The position numbers and the translations under genes are program-made. Positions 9,178 to 18,170 of a stretch of DNA of 64,000 nucleotides are shown here, piece after piece. The notes beneath the pieces are model-generated. The model saw only the letters and a program-made list of their open reading frames with translations, was not told the DNA's origin and did not search any database. Source of the DNA: Thalassobaculum litoreum DSM 18839 (GTDB lineage Bacteria > Pseudomonadota > Alphaproteobacteria > Thalassobaculales > Thalassobaculaceae); the NCBI RefSeq assembly GCF_900102465.1, contig NZ_FNBW01000014.1:1-64000 (forward strand), given 5' to 3'. The stretch's first letter is position 1. Each line of letters begins with the position of its first letter.

Positions 9178-10878
9178 TTAGGCGGCCCGCAACTCGCCGA
9201 CCAGCTGATCGACGGCCTTCTCGAGGGCCACCATGTTCGTCTGCAGGCCGTTTGCGGCACCGCTGACGATCATCGTCGCCTGGCTGGTCTGGGTTGCCGC
9301 CGTCTGGACGCCAGTGATGTTCGACGACACCTCGCTGGTGCCCGCAGCCGCCTCCGTCGCGTTCCGGCTGATCTCCTGGGTCGCGGCGGACTGTTCTTCC
9401 ACCGAGGCCGCGACGGCTGTGGCCGCCTCGTCGATCTCCGAAATCTCCTCGATGAGGCTCCGGAGCACGCTGACCACATGGGCGGCGGAAGACACGACCG
9501 TCTCGATGCGGCCGGCGACACTCTCGGTGAGCTTGGTGGTCTGCTGGGCCAGGCCCTTGACCTCGGCGGCGACCACCGCGAAGCCCTTGCCCATCTCGCC
9601 GGCTCTGGCCGCCTCGATCGTGGCGTTCAGGGCCAGGAGATTGGTCTGCTCGGCGACACCGTTGATGTCCTCGATCACCGCGTTGACCGTCGTGACGGCC
9701 GCGGTCAGCTTCTCGATCTCCGACTGGGCGCTCGCGGCGTTGGATGCCGCCTTGTTGACCCGGCGTGAGGTGTCGGCGACCTGGTGCGTCACGTCCGCGA
9801 TCGCGGTGGAGAGCTCTTCCGACGCCGTTGCGACCGTCTGCACGTTGCTGCTGGCCTGCTCGGAGGCGGCGGCAACCGCCGTGCTCTGGGCCGAGGTCTC
9901 CTCGACCGCGGCCGACATCTGGGTCGCGGCGGCGTGCAGGTCGGTGACCGACTTGCCAACCTCGCGGGTGATCTGACCGATCCGCTCCTCGACCTGGTTT
10001 GCCAGCGCGATCAGGTCGGCCTTGCGGCGTTCCTCGGCCAGCCGCTTGTTCTCGTCGGCCTCGGCCTCGAGCCGGCGCTGCTCGATCAGGCCCTGCTTGA
10101 AGGTGTCCATGGCGCGCGCGATGTCACCGATCTCGTCGCCGCGATCGCCGCCGGAAATCTGGGTCGCGGTGTCGCCACCGGCGAGCTGACGCAGCGTCCC
10201 GACCGCTTTTTGCAGCGGAAGCGCGACGCCAAATCGGCCAAGTGCGAAGCCGGCGCCGGCACCGGCGAGCAGGCCGGCCGCGGCGATGACGATCATCGTC
10301 AGGCTCAGGGCGCTCCCGGTTTCGATCGCGGTCTTGGCGGTGCCAAGGGCTCCGTCCCTAGCGCTATCGGCATAGGTTCGGACCACCTCCTCGAGTTTGT
10401 TGGCCTGGCGGCGCGAGGCGCGGGCCGACTGAACGAGTTCCTGCTGGGCGGCATTGAGCTGAACGTTGCCGGAGACCTTCTCGGCGATCGCGAGGGTTTC
10501 TTCAAGTTCGACGACATAGGCGGCATAGGCCGCGCGGATCGTGTCGATCATCCGCGCCTGAGCAGGGGTGGCCGTCGCGTCGAGCCGCGTCAGGCGCTCG
10601 TCGATCTTGGCGCGTTCTTCGGCGATCGTTGCTTTGGCCTCGTCGAGGATGGTCTGGCTCGGGTCGGCGGCGACCCGGAACTCGGCGCGGTTGAGCACCG
10701 TGACATTGCGGTTGACGCGGGCGGCGAGGAGAGCCTCTTCGCCGGCGACGCTGACGCTTTTGGTTTGGTCTGCAAGCTCACCGATCGCGTAGATGCCGAC
10801 GCCACCGATCACGGCCGCGACGAGCACAAGGGACGCGATAAGGCCGGAGATCTTGGCCATGATAGAAAGGTTTTTCAT
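9178..10878 (-). CDS. Methyl-accepting chemotaxis protein
   Basis: 566 aa. TM1 (about 10-32) is followed by an all-helical periplasmic domain (about 35-185, four-helix-bundle type), TM2 (about 192-215), a HAMP domain (about 215-270) and a long cytoplasmic coiled-coil signalling domain. The hairpin tip carries the near-invariant stretch [18 protein letters not shown] followed by [12 protein letters not shown], which binds CheA and CheW. No C-terminal CheR/CheB pentapeptide is visible. The ligand is unknown. The gene sits between regB and regA on the same strand, an uncommon position that suggests a link between redox sensing and taxis or simply an insertion. The start at 10878 is followed by a good amphipathic and membrane segment ([20 protein letters not shown]). 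Confidence 0.95.
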   Translation of the reverse strand: MKNLSIMAKISGLIASLVLVAAVIGGVGIYAIGELADQTKSVSVAGEEALLAARVNRNVTVLNRAEFRVAADPSQTILDEAKATIAEERAKIDERLTRLDATATPAQARMIDTIRAAYAAYVVELEETLAIAEKVSGNVQLNAAQQELVQSARASRRQANKLEEVVRTYADSARDGALGTAKTAIETGSALSLTMIVIAAAGLLAGAGAGFALGRFGVALPLQKAVGTLRQLAGGDTATQISGGDRGDEIGDIARAMDTFKQGLIEQRRLEAEADENKRLAEERRKADLIALANQVEERIGQITREVGKSVTDLHAAATQMSAAVEETSAQSTAVAAASEQASSNVQTVATASEELSTAIADVTHQVADTSRRVNKAASNAASAQSEIEKLTAAVTTVNAVIEDINGVAEQTNLLALNATIEAARAGEMGKGFAVVAAEVKGLAQQTTKLTESVAGRIETVVSSAAHVVSVLRSLIEEISEIDEAATAVAASVEEQSAATQEISRNATEAAAGTSEVSSNITGVQTAATQTSQATMIVSGAANGLQTNMVALEKAVDQLVGELRAA

Positions 10879-11041
10879 TTGGGGGGAGTGACTCCAAAAA
10901 AAGGAATTTGGAAGGGCGCTGAATTCAAAGCAGCGCGCGCAAATAGCGCTCTATAGATTTACAAACGATGAATATCAAAAGACGCGAAAAATAAATTGTA
11001 CCCTATTTTTTTCCACAAACGCGCGTGGATTTGCCCGCCGG

Positions 11042-12355
11042 TCAGTCGCCGCGGATCACCCCGTCGGGCCAGTGGATCACGACCCGGGCGCCGCCCTCGT
11101 GGCGGTTGGCGAATTCCACCTGCGCGCCGGTCCGTCCCAGCAGGGTGATGGCGATGAACACGCCCAGGCCCATATGGCCGTCCCGGTTGCCCCGACCCGA
11201 GACATAGGGCTCGCCCAGCCGGGTCAGCAGGGTCAGGGGGAAACCCGGTCCGTCATCCTCGATCGTGACCGTGAGCGCCCGGGGCCCGACCACGATCGCG
11301 ACCTCCACCGTCGCCTTGGCGAACTGGACCGCGTTCTGGATGAAGGCGCCGATACCGTGCAACAGCTCCGGGCTGGGCGTGACGCTCGGAACCTCCCGGC
11401 CGGCCGTGCCTTCGGCGAGACTGTCGCGGTCCTGCACCTCGACGATCACCGCCACGTCGTCGCGCTGGTGCGGGGCGGCGGCCTGTTCGACCAGAAGGTC
11501 TATCGGGATGGCGGTGAAGGGCTGGGCGGCGTCGGGGGTCGGGTCGCGGCCGAGGCTGGCCAGGATCTCGCGGCAGCGCTGGCTTTCCGACAGCAGGAGC
11601 TGGACGTCCTCGGTCAGGTCGCTGTCCTTCGGCAGTTCGCGCGCCAGCTCGCGGGCGACCACGGCGATGGTGGCGAGCGGGGAGCCGAGTTCGTGGGCGG
11701 CCGCGGCGGCGATACCGCCCATGGCGGCCATGCGCTGCTCGCGGGCCAGGGCCTGCTGGGTCGCGGCCAGGGCGGTCGAGAGCTGGCGGGCCTCTTCCGC
11801 CACCCACCAGGCATAGGCGGCGTTGAACACCAGGGCGATCACCAGGGCGCACCAGATCCCGGTGACGTAAAGCTCCGGCAGGGCGAACTCGGCCTCCACC
11901 CAGGGCAGCGGCAGATGGCTCACCGTCAGCAGGGAGGCGCAGACCATCGCCAGCAGGCACAGGTTCACCGTGGACTTGCGTCCCAGGATGGTCGCCGACA
12001 CGGTCACCGGGGCCAGCAGCATGAGGGCGAAGGGGTTCTCCAGCCCGCCGGTCAGATACAGCAGCACCGAGAGCTGCATGATGTCGAAGGCGAGGTAGAA
12101 CGCGGCCTCGCCCTCGCGCAGCCGCTCACGGCCGTCGCGGCGCATCTGCAGGCGCAGGTTCAGCAGGGCGGAGACGGCGACCACGCCCAGGCTGGGCGGC
12201 AGCGGCACCGGCGAGCCGAGCCCGAAGGCGACCAGGACGAGGGCCGCCACCTGGCCCGCCAGCGCCACCCAGCGGATGACGACGAGGGTGCGGACGCTGA
12301 CCGTGCGGGTGGTGACCGGGCGGCCGGGATCGAGGCTGTCATGGGCGAATGTCAT
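11042..12355 (-). CDS. regB: Redox sensor histidine kinase RegB/ActS
   Basis: 437 aa. Six predicted membrane helices occupy residues about 25-185. Residues 103-109, GGLENPF, match the RegB quinone-binding motif GGxxNPF. The H-box AAAHELGSPLATI places the phospho-acceptor at His221. Cys261 in SQRCREIL is the conserved redox-active cysteine known to control RegB activity by disulfide formation. The C-terminal ATPase domain has an N-box (FIQNAVQFA, with Gln-Asn), EDDGPGF and GLGVFIA. Both redox inputs described for the family are therefore retained. The partner regulator is encoded about 2.2 kb downstream, after the chemotaxis receptor. The gene is divergent from the ABC transporter pair, with 95 bp between starts. 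Confidence 0.93.
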   Translation of the reverse strand: MTFAHDSLDPGRPVTTRTVSVRTLVVIRWVALAGQVAALVLVAFGLGSPVPLPPSLGVVAVSALLNLRLQMRRDGRERLREGEAAFYLAFDIMQLSVLLYLTGGLENPFALMLLAPVTVSATILGRKSTVNLCLLAMVCASLLTVSHLPLPWVEAEFALPELYVTGIWCALVIALVFNAAYAWWVAEEARQLSTALAATQQALAREQRMAAMGGIAAAAAHELGSPLATIAVVARELARELPKDSDLTEDVQLLLSESQRCREILASLGRDPTPDAAQPFTAIPIDLLVEQAAAPHQRDDVAVIVEVQDRDSLAEGTAGREVPSVTPSPELLHGIGAFIQNAVQFAKATVEVAIVVGPRALTVTIEDDGPGFPLTLLTRLGEPYVSGRGNRDGHMGLGVFIAITLLGRTGAQVEFANRHEGGARVVIHWPDGVIRGD

Positions 12356-12450
12356 CGCCGCAGAATGGCGCGGGCGCGCGAAACTTTCCAGGCCGGCATC
12401 GAGCGCCTATGGTCCTGCTTCCCGCCGATCCCTCACGACCCGGTTTTCCC

Positions 12451-13221
12451 ATGACCCCTGCCCTTGAAGTCAGGAATCTGACGAAGTCCTTCGGCACCGT
12501 GCGCGCCGTCGACGACGTCTCGTTCTCCGTGCCGTCGGGCGCGACGGTCGCCCTGCTCGGCGGCAACGGGGCGGGCAAGACGACGACGATCTCCATGCTG
12601 CTCGGTCTGCTGCTGCCGACCTCCGGCGCGGTGCGCGCGCTGGGTCACGACCTGGTGCGCGACCGCTATGCCGTGCTGCACCGGATGAATTTCTCCTCGC
12701 CCTATGTGGAACTTCCGCACCGGCTGACCGTGGGTCAGAACCTGATCGTCTATGCCGAGCTCTACGGCGTGTCCGACGCCAAGGGTCGGGTGGCGGAGCT
12801 GGCCGACCGGCTGCACATCGCCGATCTGCTGGACCGGCCGGCGGGCAAGCTGTCGGCCGGGCAGAAGACCCGGGTGGCGCTCGCCAAGGCGTTGGTGAAC
12901 CATCCGGACCTGCTGCTGCTGGACGAGCCGACGGCGTCGCTCGACCCGGATACCGGCGACTGGGTACGCCGCTATCTGGAGGAGTACCGCGCCGATACCG
13001 GCGCCACGATGCTGCTGGCCTCGCACAACATGGCGGAGGTCGAGCGGCTGTGCGATTCGGTGCTGATGCTGCGGGCGGGCAAGATCGTCGACCAGGGCAG
13101 CCCGGCCGAGCTGCTGGCGAAATACGGACGGCGGACCATGGAGGACGTGTTCCTCGACATCGCCCGCGACCGCAGGGCCGAGCCGGAGGCCGAACCCGCC
13201 AGCGACGAGGTGCCGGCATGA
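12451..13221 (+). CDS. ABC transporter ATP-binding protein (ABC-2 exporter type)
   Basis: 256 aa from the ATG at 12451. Walker A GGNGAGKTT (37-45), signature LSAGQ (134-138), Walker B LLLLDEP (154-160) and switch His192 in ASHNMAE are all present. It resembles the CcmA/NodI/DrrA class that powers ABC-2 permeases. Earlier in-frame ATGs exist at 12349 and 12409, but the conserved domain begins just after 12451 and the upstream codons do not look conserved. Its TGA overlaps the ATG of the permease gene (13218), so the two are translationally coupled. The substrate is unknown. Confidence 0.9.
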   Translation: MTPALEVRNLTKSFGTVRAVDDVSFSVPSGATVALLGGNGAGKTTTISMLLGLLLPTSGAVRALGHDLVRDRYAVLHRMNFSSPYVELPHRLTVGQNLIVYAELYGVSDAKGRVAELADRLHIADLLDRPAGKLSAGQKTRVALAKALVNHPDLLLLDEPTASLDPDTGDWVRRYLEEYRADTGATMLLASHNMAEVERLCDSVLMLRAGKIVDQGSPAELLAKYGRRTMEDVFLDIARDRRAEPEAEPASDEVPA

Positions 13222-14051
13222 GCGTGACAACCGAGATGCACCGGGTGACCGGCCCGGCCGCCTCCGCCCGTCGGATCGCCGCCATGGTCCGGCGCTACTG
13301 GTACCTGATCCGCGGGTCCTGGCCGCGCCTGGCCGAGCTCGCCTACTGGCCGACGGTGCAGATGATCCTGTGGGGGCTGGTCTCCCAGTTCTTCATGACC
13401 CAGTCGAGCTGGCTGGCCCAGGCCGGCGGCGTGCTGATCGCCGGCGTGCTGCTGTGGGACCTGCTGTTCCGGGGCCAGATCGGATTCACCATCTGCTTCC
13501 TGGAGGAGATGTGGTCGCGCAATCTCGGCCACCTGTTCGTCAGCCCGCTGCGGCCGTGGGAGCTGGTGGTGGCGCTGATCACCATGAGCGCGATCCGCAC
13601 GGTGCTCGGCGGGGTGTTCGCGGCGGTCATCGCCATCCTGCTCTACGAGTTCTCGATCTTCGATCTCGGCCTGCCGCTGCTTGCCTTCTTCCTGGTGCTG
13701 ATGGGGATGGGCTGGGGTATCGGCATGGTGATCACCGCCATCGTGCTGCGCGCGGGGCTGGGGGCGGAGTCGCTTGCCTGGGTGGCGATGTTCGCCCTGG
13801 CGCCGATCAGTGCCGTCTACTACCCGGTGGAGACCTTGCCGGAGGCGGTGCGCTGGCTCGCCTGGCTGACCCCGTCGGCCCATGTGTTCGAGGGCATGCG
13901 GGCGCTGATGGTCGAGGGCGTGTTCCGCTGGGACCTGCTGGGCCGGGCGTTGCTGCTGGACGTGGTGTATCTGGGGATCGGTGCCGCGACCTTCGCCTGG
14001 GCCTTCGCCAAGGCGCGGGAAGAGGGCAAGCTGCTGCAGACCGGGGAGTAA
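13218..14051 (+). CDS. ABC-2 type transporter permease
   Basis: 277 aa. Six hydrophobic helices are predicted after a cytoplasmic N-terminus, typical of ABC-2 exporters. The segment ISAVYYPVETLPEAVRWLAWLTPSAHVFEGMR (split here: ISAVYYPVETLP, then WLTPSAHVFEGMR) is the family's conserved last periplasmic loop. The start overlaps the stop of the ATPase gene in an ATGA arrangement. With it, the protein forms a complete exporter of unknown cargo, perhaps lipids, polysaccharide or a drug. Confidence 0.88.
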   Translation: MSVTTEMHRVTGPAASARRIAAMVRRYWYLIRGSWPRLAELAYWPTVQMILWGLVSQFFMTQSSWLAQAGGVLIAGVLLWDLLFRGQIGFTICFLEEMWSRNLGHLFVSPLRPWELVVALITMSAIRTVLGGVFAAVIAILLYEFSIFDLGLPLLAFFLVLMGMGWGIGMVITAIVLRAGLGAESLAWVAMFALAPISAVYYPVETLPEAVRWLAWLTPSAHVFEGMRALMVEGVFRWDLLGRALLLDVVYLGIGAATFAWAFAKAREEGKLLQTGE

Positions 14052-14057
14052 ACGTTT

Positions 14058-14141
14058 GCCGTCATCCTGATGCACGACAGGACCAAGCCGCGCTGTGTCG
14101 GCCGTCCGTATCATGGTCCTGATTTGCATCAGGATGACGGC
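14058..14141. repeat. Perfect 17-bp inverted repeat between convergent genes
   Basis: GCCGTCATCCTGATGCA (14058-14074) is exactly inverted at 14125-14141, whose last base is the first of the Nudix stop codon on the minus strand. The interior carries a GGACCA...TGGTCC pair. It separates the permease gene and the Nudix gene, which face each other, and can serve as a two-way terminator. The half CATGGTCCTGA...GCAT.AGGAT recurs at 63810-63832. Confidence 0.75.
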
Positions 14142-14737
14142 TAGTTTCCGATCAGCTTCGCCGCCGCCGGATGGTCGGCCAGCTCGGACCGCGCAACCTC
14201 CCGCGCCAGCAGCAGGTTGGCGATGTGCAGCCCATGGGCCTTGCGGTCGCCGCTCAGGATCTCGCGCAGGGTCTCCGCCGGATCGGCCGTGACGACCGCG
14301 ATGGTCTCGCCGTCGTCCAGCTTCTGGCTGCCGGTCGGCGACACGCCCACCGCCAGATAGGCGTAGCAGGTGTTGTCCGCCGTTGCCGGATTCGACCAGT
14401 AGCTCGGCAGGGTGAACCACGCCCCGCCCTCGTAGCCGGTCTCCTCAAGCAGTTCCCGCGGCATGGCGACGGCGGGATCCTCTCCCGGCTCCACGGTGCC
14501 CGAGGGCAGACCCTGGACGATCTCGCCGGCCGCATGCCGGTATTCCTCCACGAGCACCAGGTCGCCGCTCTGCGTCAGCGCGACCACCATGCACCAGTCG
14601 TTGAACTCGATCACATGATAGGGGTCGAGCAGGTTGCCGCGCTCGGTGACGCAGCGGTCCATGCGGTGGCGCAGGAAGCGGTCGGAATAGGCGATCCGGC
14701 TGCTCTCGACCGTCCAGGGTGCGGGCTTTGCGGACAT
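14141..14737 (-). CDS. Nudix hydrolase
   Basis: 198 aa. Residues 80-102 match the Nudix box GX5EX7REUXEEXGU exactly, with the metal-binding REL-LEE core, so it should hydrolyse a nucleoside diphosphate linked to another group. The upstream beta strands VALTQSGDLVLVEEYRHAAGEIVQ resemble ADP-ribose or sugar-nucleotide pyrophosphatases. Its ATG overlaps the TGA of cobT by one base (TGATG), which implies coupled translation. A role in clearing a nucleotide by-product of cobalamin assembly is a guess from this coupling; the substrate is not determined. Confidence 0.88.
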   Translation of the reverse strand: MSAKPAPWTVESSRIAYSDRFLRHRMDRCVTERGNLLDPYHVIEFNDWCMVVALTQSGDLVLVEEYRHAAGEIVQGLPSGTVEPGEDPAVAMPRELLEETGYEGGAWFTLPSYWSNPATADNTCYAYLAVGVSPTGSQKLDDGETIAVVTADPAETLREILSGDRKAHGLHIANLLLAREVARSELADHPAAAKLIGN

Positions 14738-15780
14738 CAGTGCGGCTTGGACGAGGCGGTGGACACGCCGGCCGAGGCGAAGGTCGCCATGCCGGCATGG
14801 CACTCGGCGGCCGCCTTCAGGATGCCGATGGCCAGGGTCGCCCCGCTGCCCTCGCCCAGCCGCATGCCGAAGTCGAACAGCGGCTCCTTGTCGATGAGCT
14901 GCAGCAGCTTGGCGTGGCCGGGCTCGACGGAACGGTGGGCGACGATGCAGTGGTCGAGCGACTTGGGGTCGATCTTCCAGAGGACCGAGGCGGCGACGGT
15001 GCAGGCGAAGCCGTCCAGCACCACCGGTGTGCGGGCGAGGCGCGCCGCCATCACGGCACCGGCGATCGCCGCCAGCTCCATGCCTCCCAGGGCGGCCAGC
15101 GTCTCCAGCGGATCGGTCAGGGCGGCGTGCTTCGCCACACCCTCGGCCACCACGTCGGTCTTGCGGGCGAGCGCGTCGCCGGTCACCCCGGTGCCGCGGC
15201 CGACCCAGTCGGAGACCTCGCCGCCGAACAGCGCGCAGGCCAGAGCGGCGGCCGAGGTCGTGTTGGCGATCCCCATCTCGCCGAGGCACAGCACGTCCAG
15301 GTTCGGCTCCACCGCCATCATCCCGTAGGCCATCGCCCGGGCGCAGGCGCCCTCGTCCATCGCCGGGCCCTGGGTGAAGTCCTGGGTCGGCTGCTCCAGC
15401 GCCATCTCGTAGACCCGCAGGTCGGCGTCGAAGGCCTGGCAGAGCTGGTTCACCGCGGCCCCGCCGGCGATGAAGTTCTGCACCATCTGCGCGGTGACCT
15501 CGGCCGGATAGGCCGACACGCCGCGGGCGGCGACGCCGTGGTTGGCGGCGAAGACCGCCGTGCGCGGGTGGCGCATCTCCGGCGGATGCCGGCCCTGCCA
15601 GGTGGCCAGCCAGCTTGCCAGCTCCTCCAGACGGCCCAGCGAGCCGCGTGGCTTGGTGAGCTGGGCCTCGCGCTCGGCGGCCGAGGTGGCGGCCTCCAGG
15701 TCCGGGCCGGGCAGTTCCTTGAACAGGGCGCGGATCTCGTCGAGCGAGGCGTCGGCGGGGTCGAAACCGGTCTTGGACAT
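14737..15780 (-). CDS. cobT: Nicotinate-nucleotide--dimethylbenzimidazole phosphoribosyltransferase CobT
   Basis: 347 aa, the family's usual length. It makes alpha-ribazole phosphate from NaMN and 5,6-dimethylbenzimidazole for the lower ligand of cobalamin. Visible signatures are TAVFAANHGVAARGVSAYP near the N-terminus, LGEMGIANTTSAAAL in the middle, and GMRLGEGSGA at 305-314, where Glu310 corresponds to the catalytic glutamate. The gene is divergent from cobS with about 100 bp between them, and is followed with a one-base overlap by the Nudix gene. No cobalamin riboswitch could be recognised in the shared promoter region. Confidence 0.95.
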   Translation of the reverse strand: MSKTGFDPADASLDEIRALFKELPGPDLEAATSAAEREAQLTKPRGSLGRLEELASWLATWQGRHPPEMRHPRTAVFAANHGVAARGVSAYPAEVTAQMVQNFIAGGAAVNQLCQAFDADLRVYEMALEQPTQDFTQGPAMDEGACARAMAYGMMAVEPNLDVLCLGEMGIANTTSAAALACALFGGEVSDWVGRGTGVTGDALARKTDVVAEGVAKHAALTDPLETLAALGGMELAAIAGAVMAARLARTPVVLDGFACTVAASVLWKIDPKSLDHCIVAHRSVEPGHAKLLQLIDKEPLFDFGMRLGEGSGATLAIGILKAAAECHAGMATFASAGVSTASSKPH

Positions 15781-15879
15781 GAGACCTCGAGTGGGACCTC
15801 GTTTGGGGCCACGGTTGTTGCAACGTCGGGCGAAGGCTATACCCGCTCGACCGATGTGACGCAAAGCGAGACCATCGAC

Positions 15880-16677
15880 ATGACCGATACGCCTCCTTCC
15901 GACGGTCCGGGCTCCGGCGGGCCGACCTCGCGCTGGTTCGACGAACTGGGCCTGGCCACCGTCTTCCTGACCCGGCTGCCCTGGCCCCGGCCGATCATCG
16001 ACCCGCGCCCGCTGATGGCGGCGGCCTGGGCCTTCCCGGTGGTCGGCCTCGCGATCGGCCTGATCGGCGGCGTGGCCTTCGCGGTGGCCGATGCCGCCGG
16101 CCTGCCGGGCGCCGTCTGCGCGCTGATCGCCCTGGCTGCCTCGGCCCTGGCCAGCGGCGCCCTGCACGAGGACGGGCTGGCGGATCTGGCCGACGGGTTC
16201 GGCGGCGGGCGCGATCCCGAGGCCAAGCGCCGGATCATGCGCGACAGCCGGATCGGCAGCTACGGCGTCCTTGCCCTGATCCTGGCGGTGAGCCTCAAGG
16301 CTGCCTGCCTCGCCGCCCTGGAGGCCGATACCGCCGTGCTGGCGATGATCGCCGCCCACGCCGTCGCCCGGGGCGTGGTGCCCGGCCTGGCCCGCGCGCT
16401 GCCCTTCGCGGCCGGGGACGGGCTCGGCTGTGCCGCCGGCAAGCCGGGACGCACCGGCGCGCTCTGGGCAGCCGCGATCGCCGTTGCCGTCGCCCTGTTC
16501 GTGCTGCCCGCCGGGATCGGCCTCGCCGCCGCCATCGCCGCCGGCGTCGCGGCCGTCCTCGTCGGCATGCTGGCCCGGCGGCAGATCGGCGGGCTTACCG
16601 GCGACGTGCTGGGCGCCGCCGAGCAGACCGCCGAGGTCGCGGCACTCGCCGCCATCGCCGCCTATCTCGCTGCCTGA
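15880..16677 (+). CDS. cobS: Cobalamin synthase (adenosylcobinamide-GDP ribazoletransferase) CobS
   Basis: 265 aa, very hydrophobic, an integral inner-membrane enzyme. It joins adenosylcobinamide-GDP to alpha-ribazole, the last assembly step of the nucleotide loop. The conserved acidic motif GALHEDGLADLADGFGGG is followed by RIMRDSRIGSYG, both diagnostic. The C-terminus carries GGLTGDVLGA, another family motif. The start at 15880 gives a short polar lead (PPSDGPGSGG) before the domain. The CobC-like gene begins 10 bp after its stop behind an AAGGAG site. Confidence 0.95.
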   Translation: MTDTPPSDGPGSGGPTSRWFDELGLATVFLTRLPWPRPIIDPRPLMAAAWAFPVVGLAIGLIGGVAFAVADAAGLPGAVCALIALAASALASGALHEDGLADLADGFGGGRDPEAKRRIMRDSRIGSYGVLALILAVSLKAACLAALEADTAVLAMIAAHAVARGVVPGLARALPFAAGDGLGCAAGKPGRTGALWAAAIAVAVALFVLPAGIGLAAAIAAGVAAVLVGMLARRQIGGLTGDVLGAAEQTAEVAALAAIAAYLAA

Positions 16678-16687
16678 AGGAGACCGC

Positions 16688-17302
16688 ATGCCCGCGCCGA
16701 CCCGCTGGTGGCTCGTCCGCCACGCCCCCGTGATCAATCCGACCAACACCATCTACGGCCAGATCGATCTCGACTGCGACGTGGCCGACGAAAAGGTGTT
16801 CACCTCGGTCGCCCGGCTGCTGCCGACGCAGGCCGTCTGGCTGCAGAGCCCGCTCAACCGGACCCGTAAGACCGCGGCGGCGCTGAGGGCGGCCGGCGCC
16901 GAAGGACCGGACCCGATCGACGAGCCGCGCCTGATGGAACAGCATTTCGGCGACTGGCAGGGCGGCGACCGCAATCGGATCCGCGAGCGCCATCCGGAGG
17001 CCTATCGCCGGTTCTGGCTGGCGCCGGCGGACGAGCGGGCGCCGAACGGCGAGAGCTTCGTCGACGTGGTCGGCCGGGTCAGCGCGGCGCTGGACGAGTG
17101 GAGCGCCAAGCTGCCGGGCCGCGACGTGGTCGCGGTCATGCACGGCGGATCGATCCGCGCGGCCCTGGCCCATGCCCTGGCGCTGGCGCCGGAACGGGCG
17201 CTGTCCTTCCATGCAGAGACCGTCTCGGTGAGCCGGATCGACCTCTATCCGGACGGCCAGTCCGCGGTGGTCTTCGTCAACGCCACTCCCTGGAGGTTCT
17301 GA
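16688..17302 (+). CDS. cobC: Histidine phosphatase family protein, CobC-like
   Basis: 204 aa. The catalytic phospho-acceptor motif reads LVRHAPV, so alanine replaces the usual glycine of RHG, as in many CobC-like proteins. The second catalytic histidine lies in VVAVMHGGSIRAAL. LMEQHFGDWQG matches the family's E-x-FG-x-WEG element. Position directly behind cobS with a strong Shine-Dalgarno (AAGGAG, 16677-16682) supports a role as alpha-ribazole-5'-phosphate phosphatase. Its last 26 bp overlap the 3' end of cobK on the other strand. Confidence 0.85.
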   Translation: MPAPTRWWLVRHAPVINPTNTIYGQIDLDCDVADEKVFTSVARLLPTQAVWLQSPLNRTRKTAAALRAAGAEGPDPIDEPRLMEQHFGDWQGGDRNRIRERHPEAYRRFWLAPADERAPNGESFVDVVGRVSAALDEWSAKLPGRDVVAVMHGGSIRAALAHALALAPERALSFHAETVSVSRIDLYPDGQSAVVFVNATPWRF

Positions 17303-18038
17303 GGTAGTCCGGCGGGTTCAGGATCGAGTCCACCCAGTCCACGGCCACGTCGATCGAGCGGGCCGGCACCTCGCTGCGCTCGATCGGCGGGCGGATCATC
17401 ACGATCGGCAGGTCGAGGCTGCGGGCCGCGCGCACCAGTGGCGCGTCGGTCTCGGCGCCGGTCTTCCGCATGACCACGGCCTGGGCCCCCGTGCGGCGCA
17501 GCAGCAGGGTGTCGCCGGCCACGCTGTAGGGGGGCGGGGCCAGGATCGGCTCGAAGCGCGGCGGCAGGGCCCATGTCACCGGCGGCCGGGCGAGGCGGGT
17601 CGGGAAGCGCAGACCGCCGACCGTGGCGAAGGCGGCGACGTCGCGCGGCGGTAGCCAGAGCAGGGCGGTACGGGCGACCGAGGCGACCGCGCCGACGGCC
17701 CCTTCCAGGTCGCGGACCTCCACCCAGCGGTCGAGCGGATGCCGCTCCCAGCCGCGCGGCCGGTAGGTCAGGCGGGGCAGCGAGCGCCGCCGCGCGGTCT
17801 CGCGCAGCGCCCGCACCGCCGACCGGTCGAACGGGTCGAGGGCGTCGATCACCGTCGCCGCCTCGCCGGGCTCCGTATCGCCGAGCCGGTCGACGAGGCA
17901 GCCGCGGGGCGGCCTCGCGCCGGAATGCAGGGTGACCAGCAGGCGCGCGGCCGGGCAGAAATGTTCGGCCAACCGCTCGGCCAGGCGCGTGCCCTCGGCG
18001 GTGCCGACGAAGATCCGCAGGGTTTTCGGATCGCTCAT
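17277..18038 (-). CDS. cobK: Precorrin-6A reductase CobK
   Basis: 253 aa, usual family length. The N-terminus RIFVGTAEGTRLAERL is the dinucleotide-binding glycine region. VVMRKTGAETDAPLVRAARSL followed by LPIVMIRPP matches the conserved C-terminal block that contacts NADPH and precorrin. It reduces the macrocycle of precorrin-6A to precorrin-6B in the aerobic pathway. The gene ends inside the 3' end of the CobC-like gene (26-bp convergent overlap). No other corrin-ring genes lie within the window, so the rest of the pathway must be elsewhere. Confidence 0.9.
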   Translation of the reverse strand: MSDPKTLRIFVGTAEGTRLAERLAEHFCPAARLLVTLHSGARPPRGCLVDRLGDTEPGEAATVIDALDPFDRSAVRALRETARRRSLPRLTYRPRGWERHPLDRWVEVRDLEGAVGAVASVARTALLWLPPRDVAAFATVGGLRFPTRLARPPVTWALPPRFEPILAPPPYSVAGDTLLLRRTGAQAVVMRKTGAETDAPLVRAARSLDLPIVMIRPPIERSEVPARSIDVAVDWVDSILNPPDYLRTSREWR

Positions 18039-18170
18039 GTCGACAGCCTACGGGCCGCCGGCGCCTGCGGCAATTCCGCCGCATCGGGCCGCGCCGGCTT
18101 TGACGCGGGCACCGCCGTCCCATATGACCGAGGCGCGTGCCTGTTCCGCGACCCGCCGAAGGGTGATCCC

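Noticed and set aside
15781-15879. Possible cobalamin riboswitch between cobT and cobS
   Set aside because: The 99-bp spacer is too short, and no B12-box-like sequence could be recognised.
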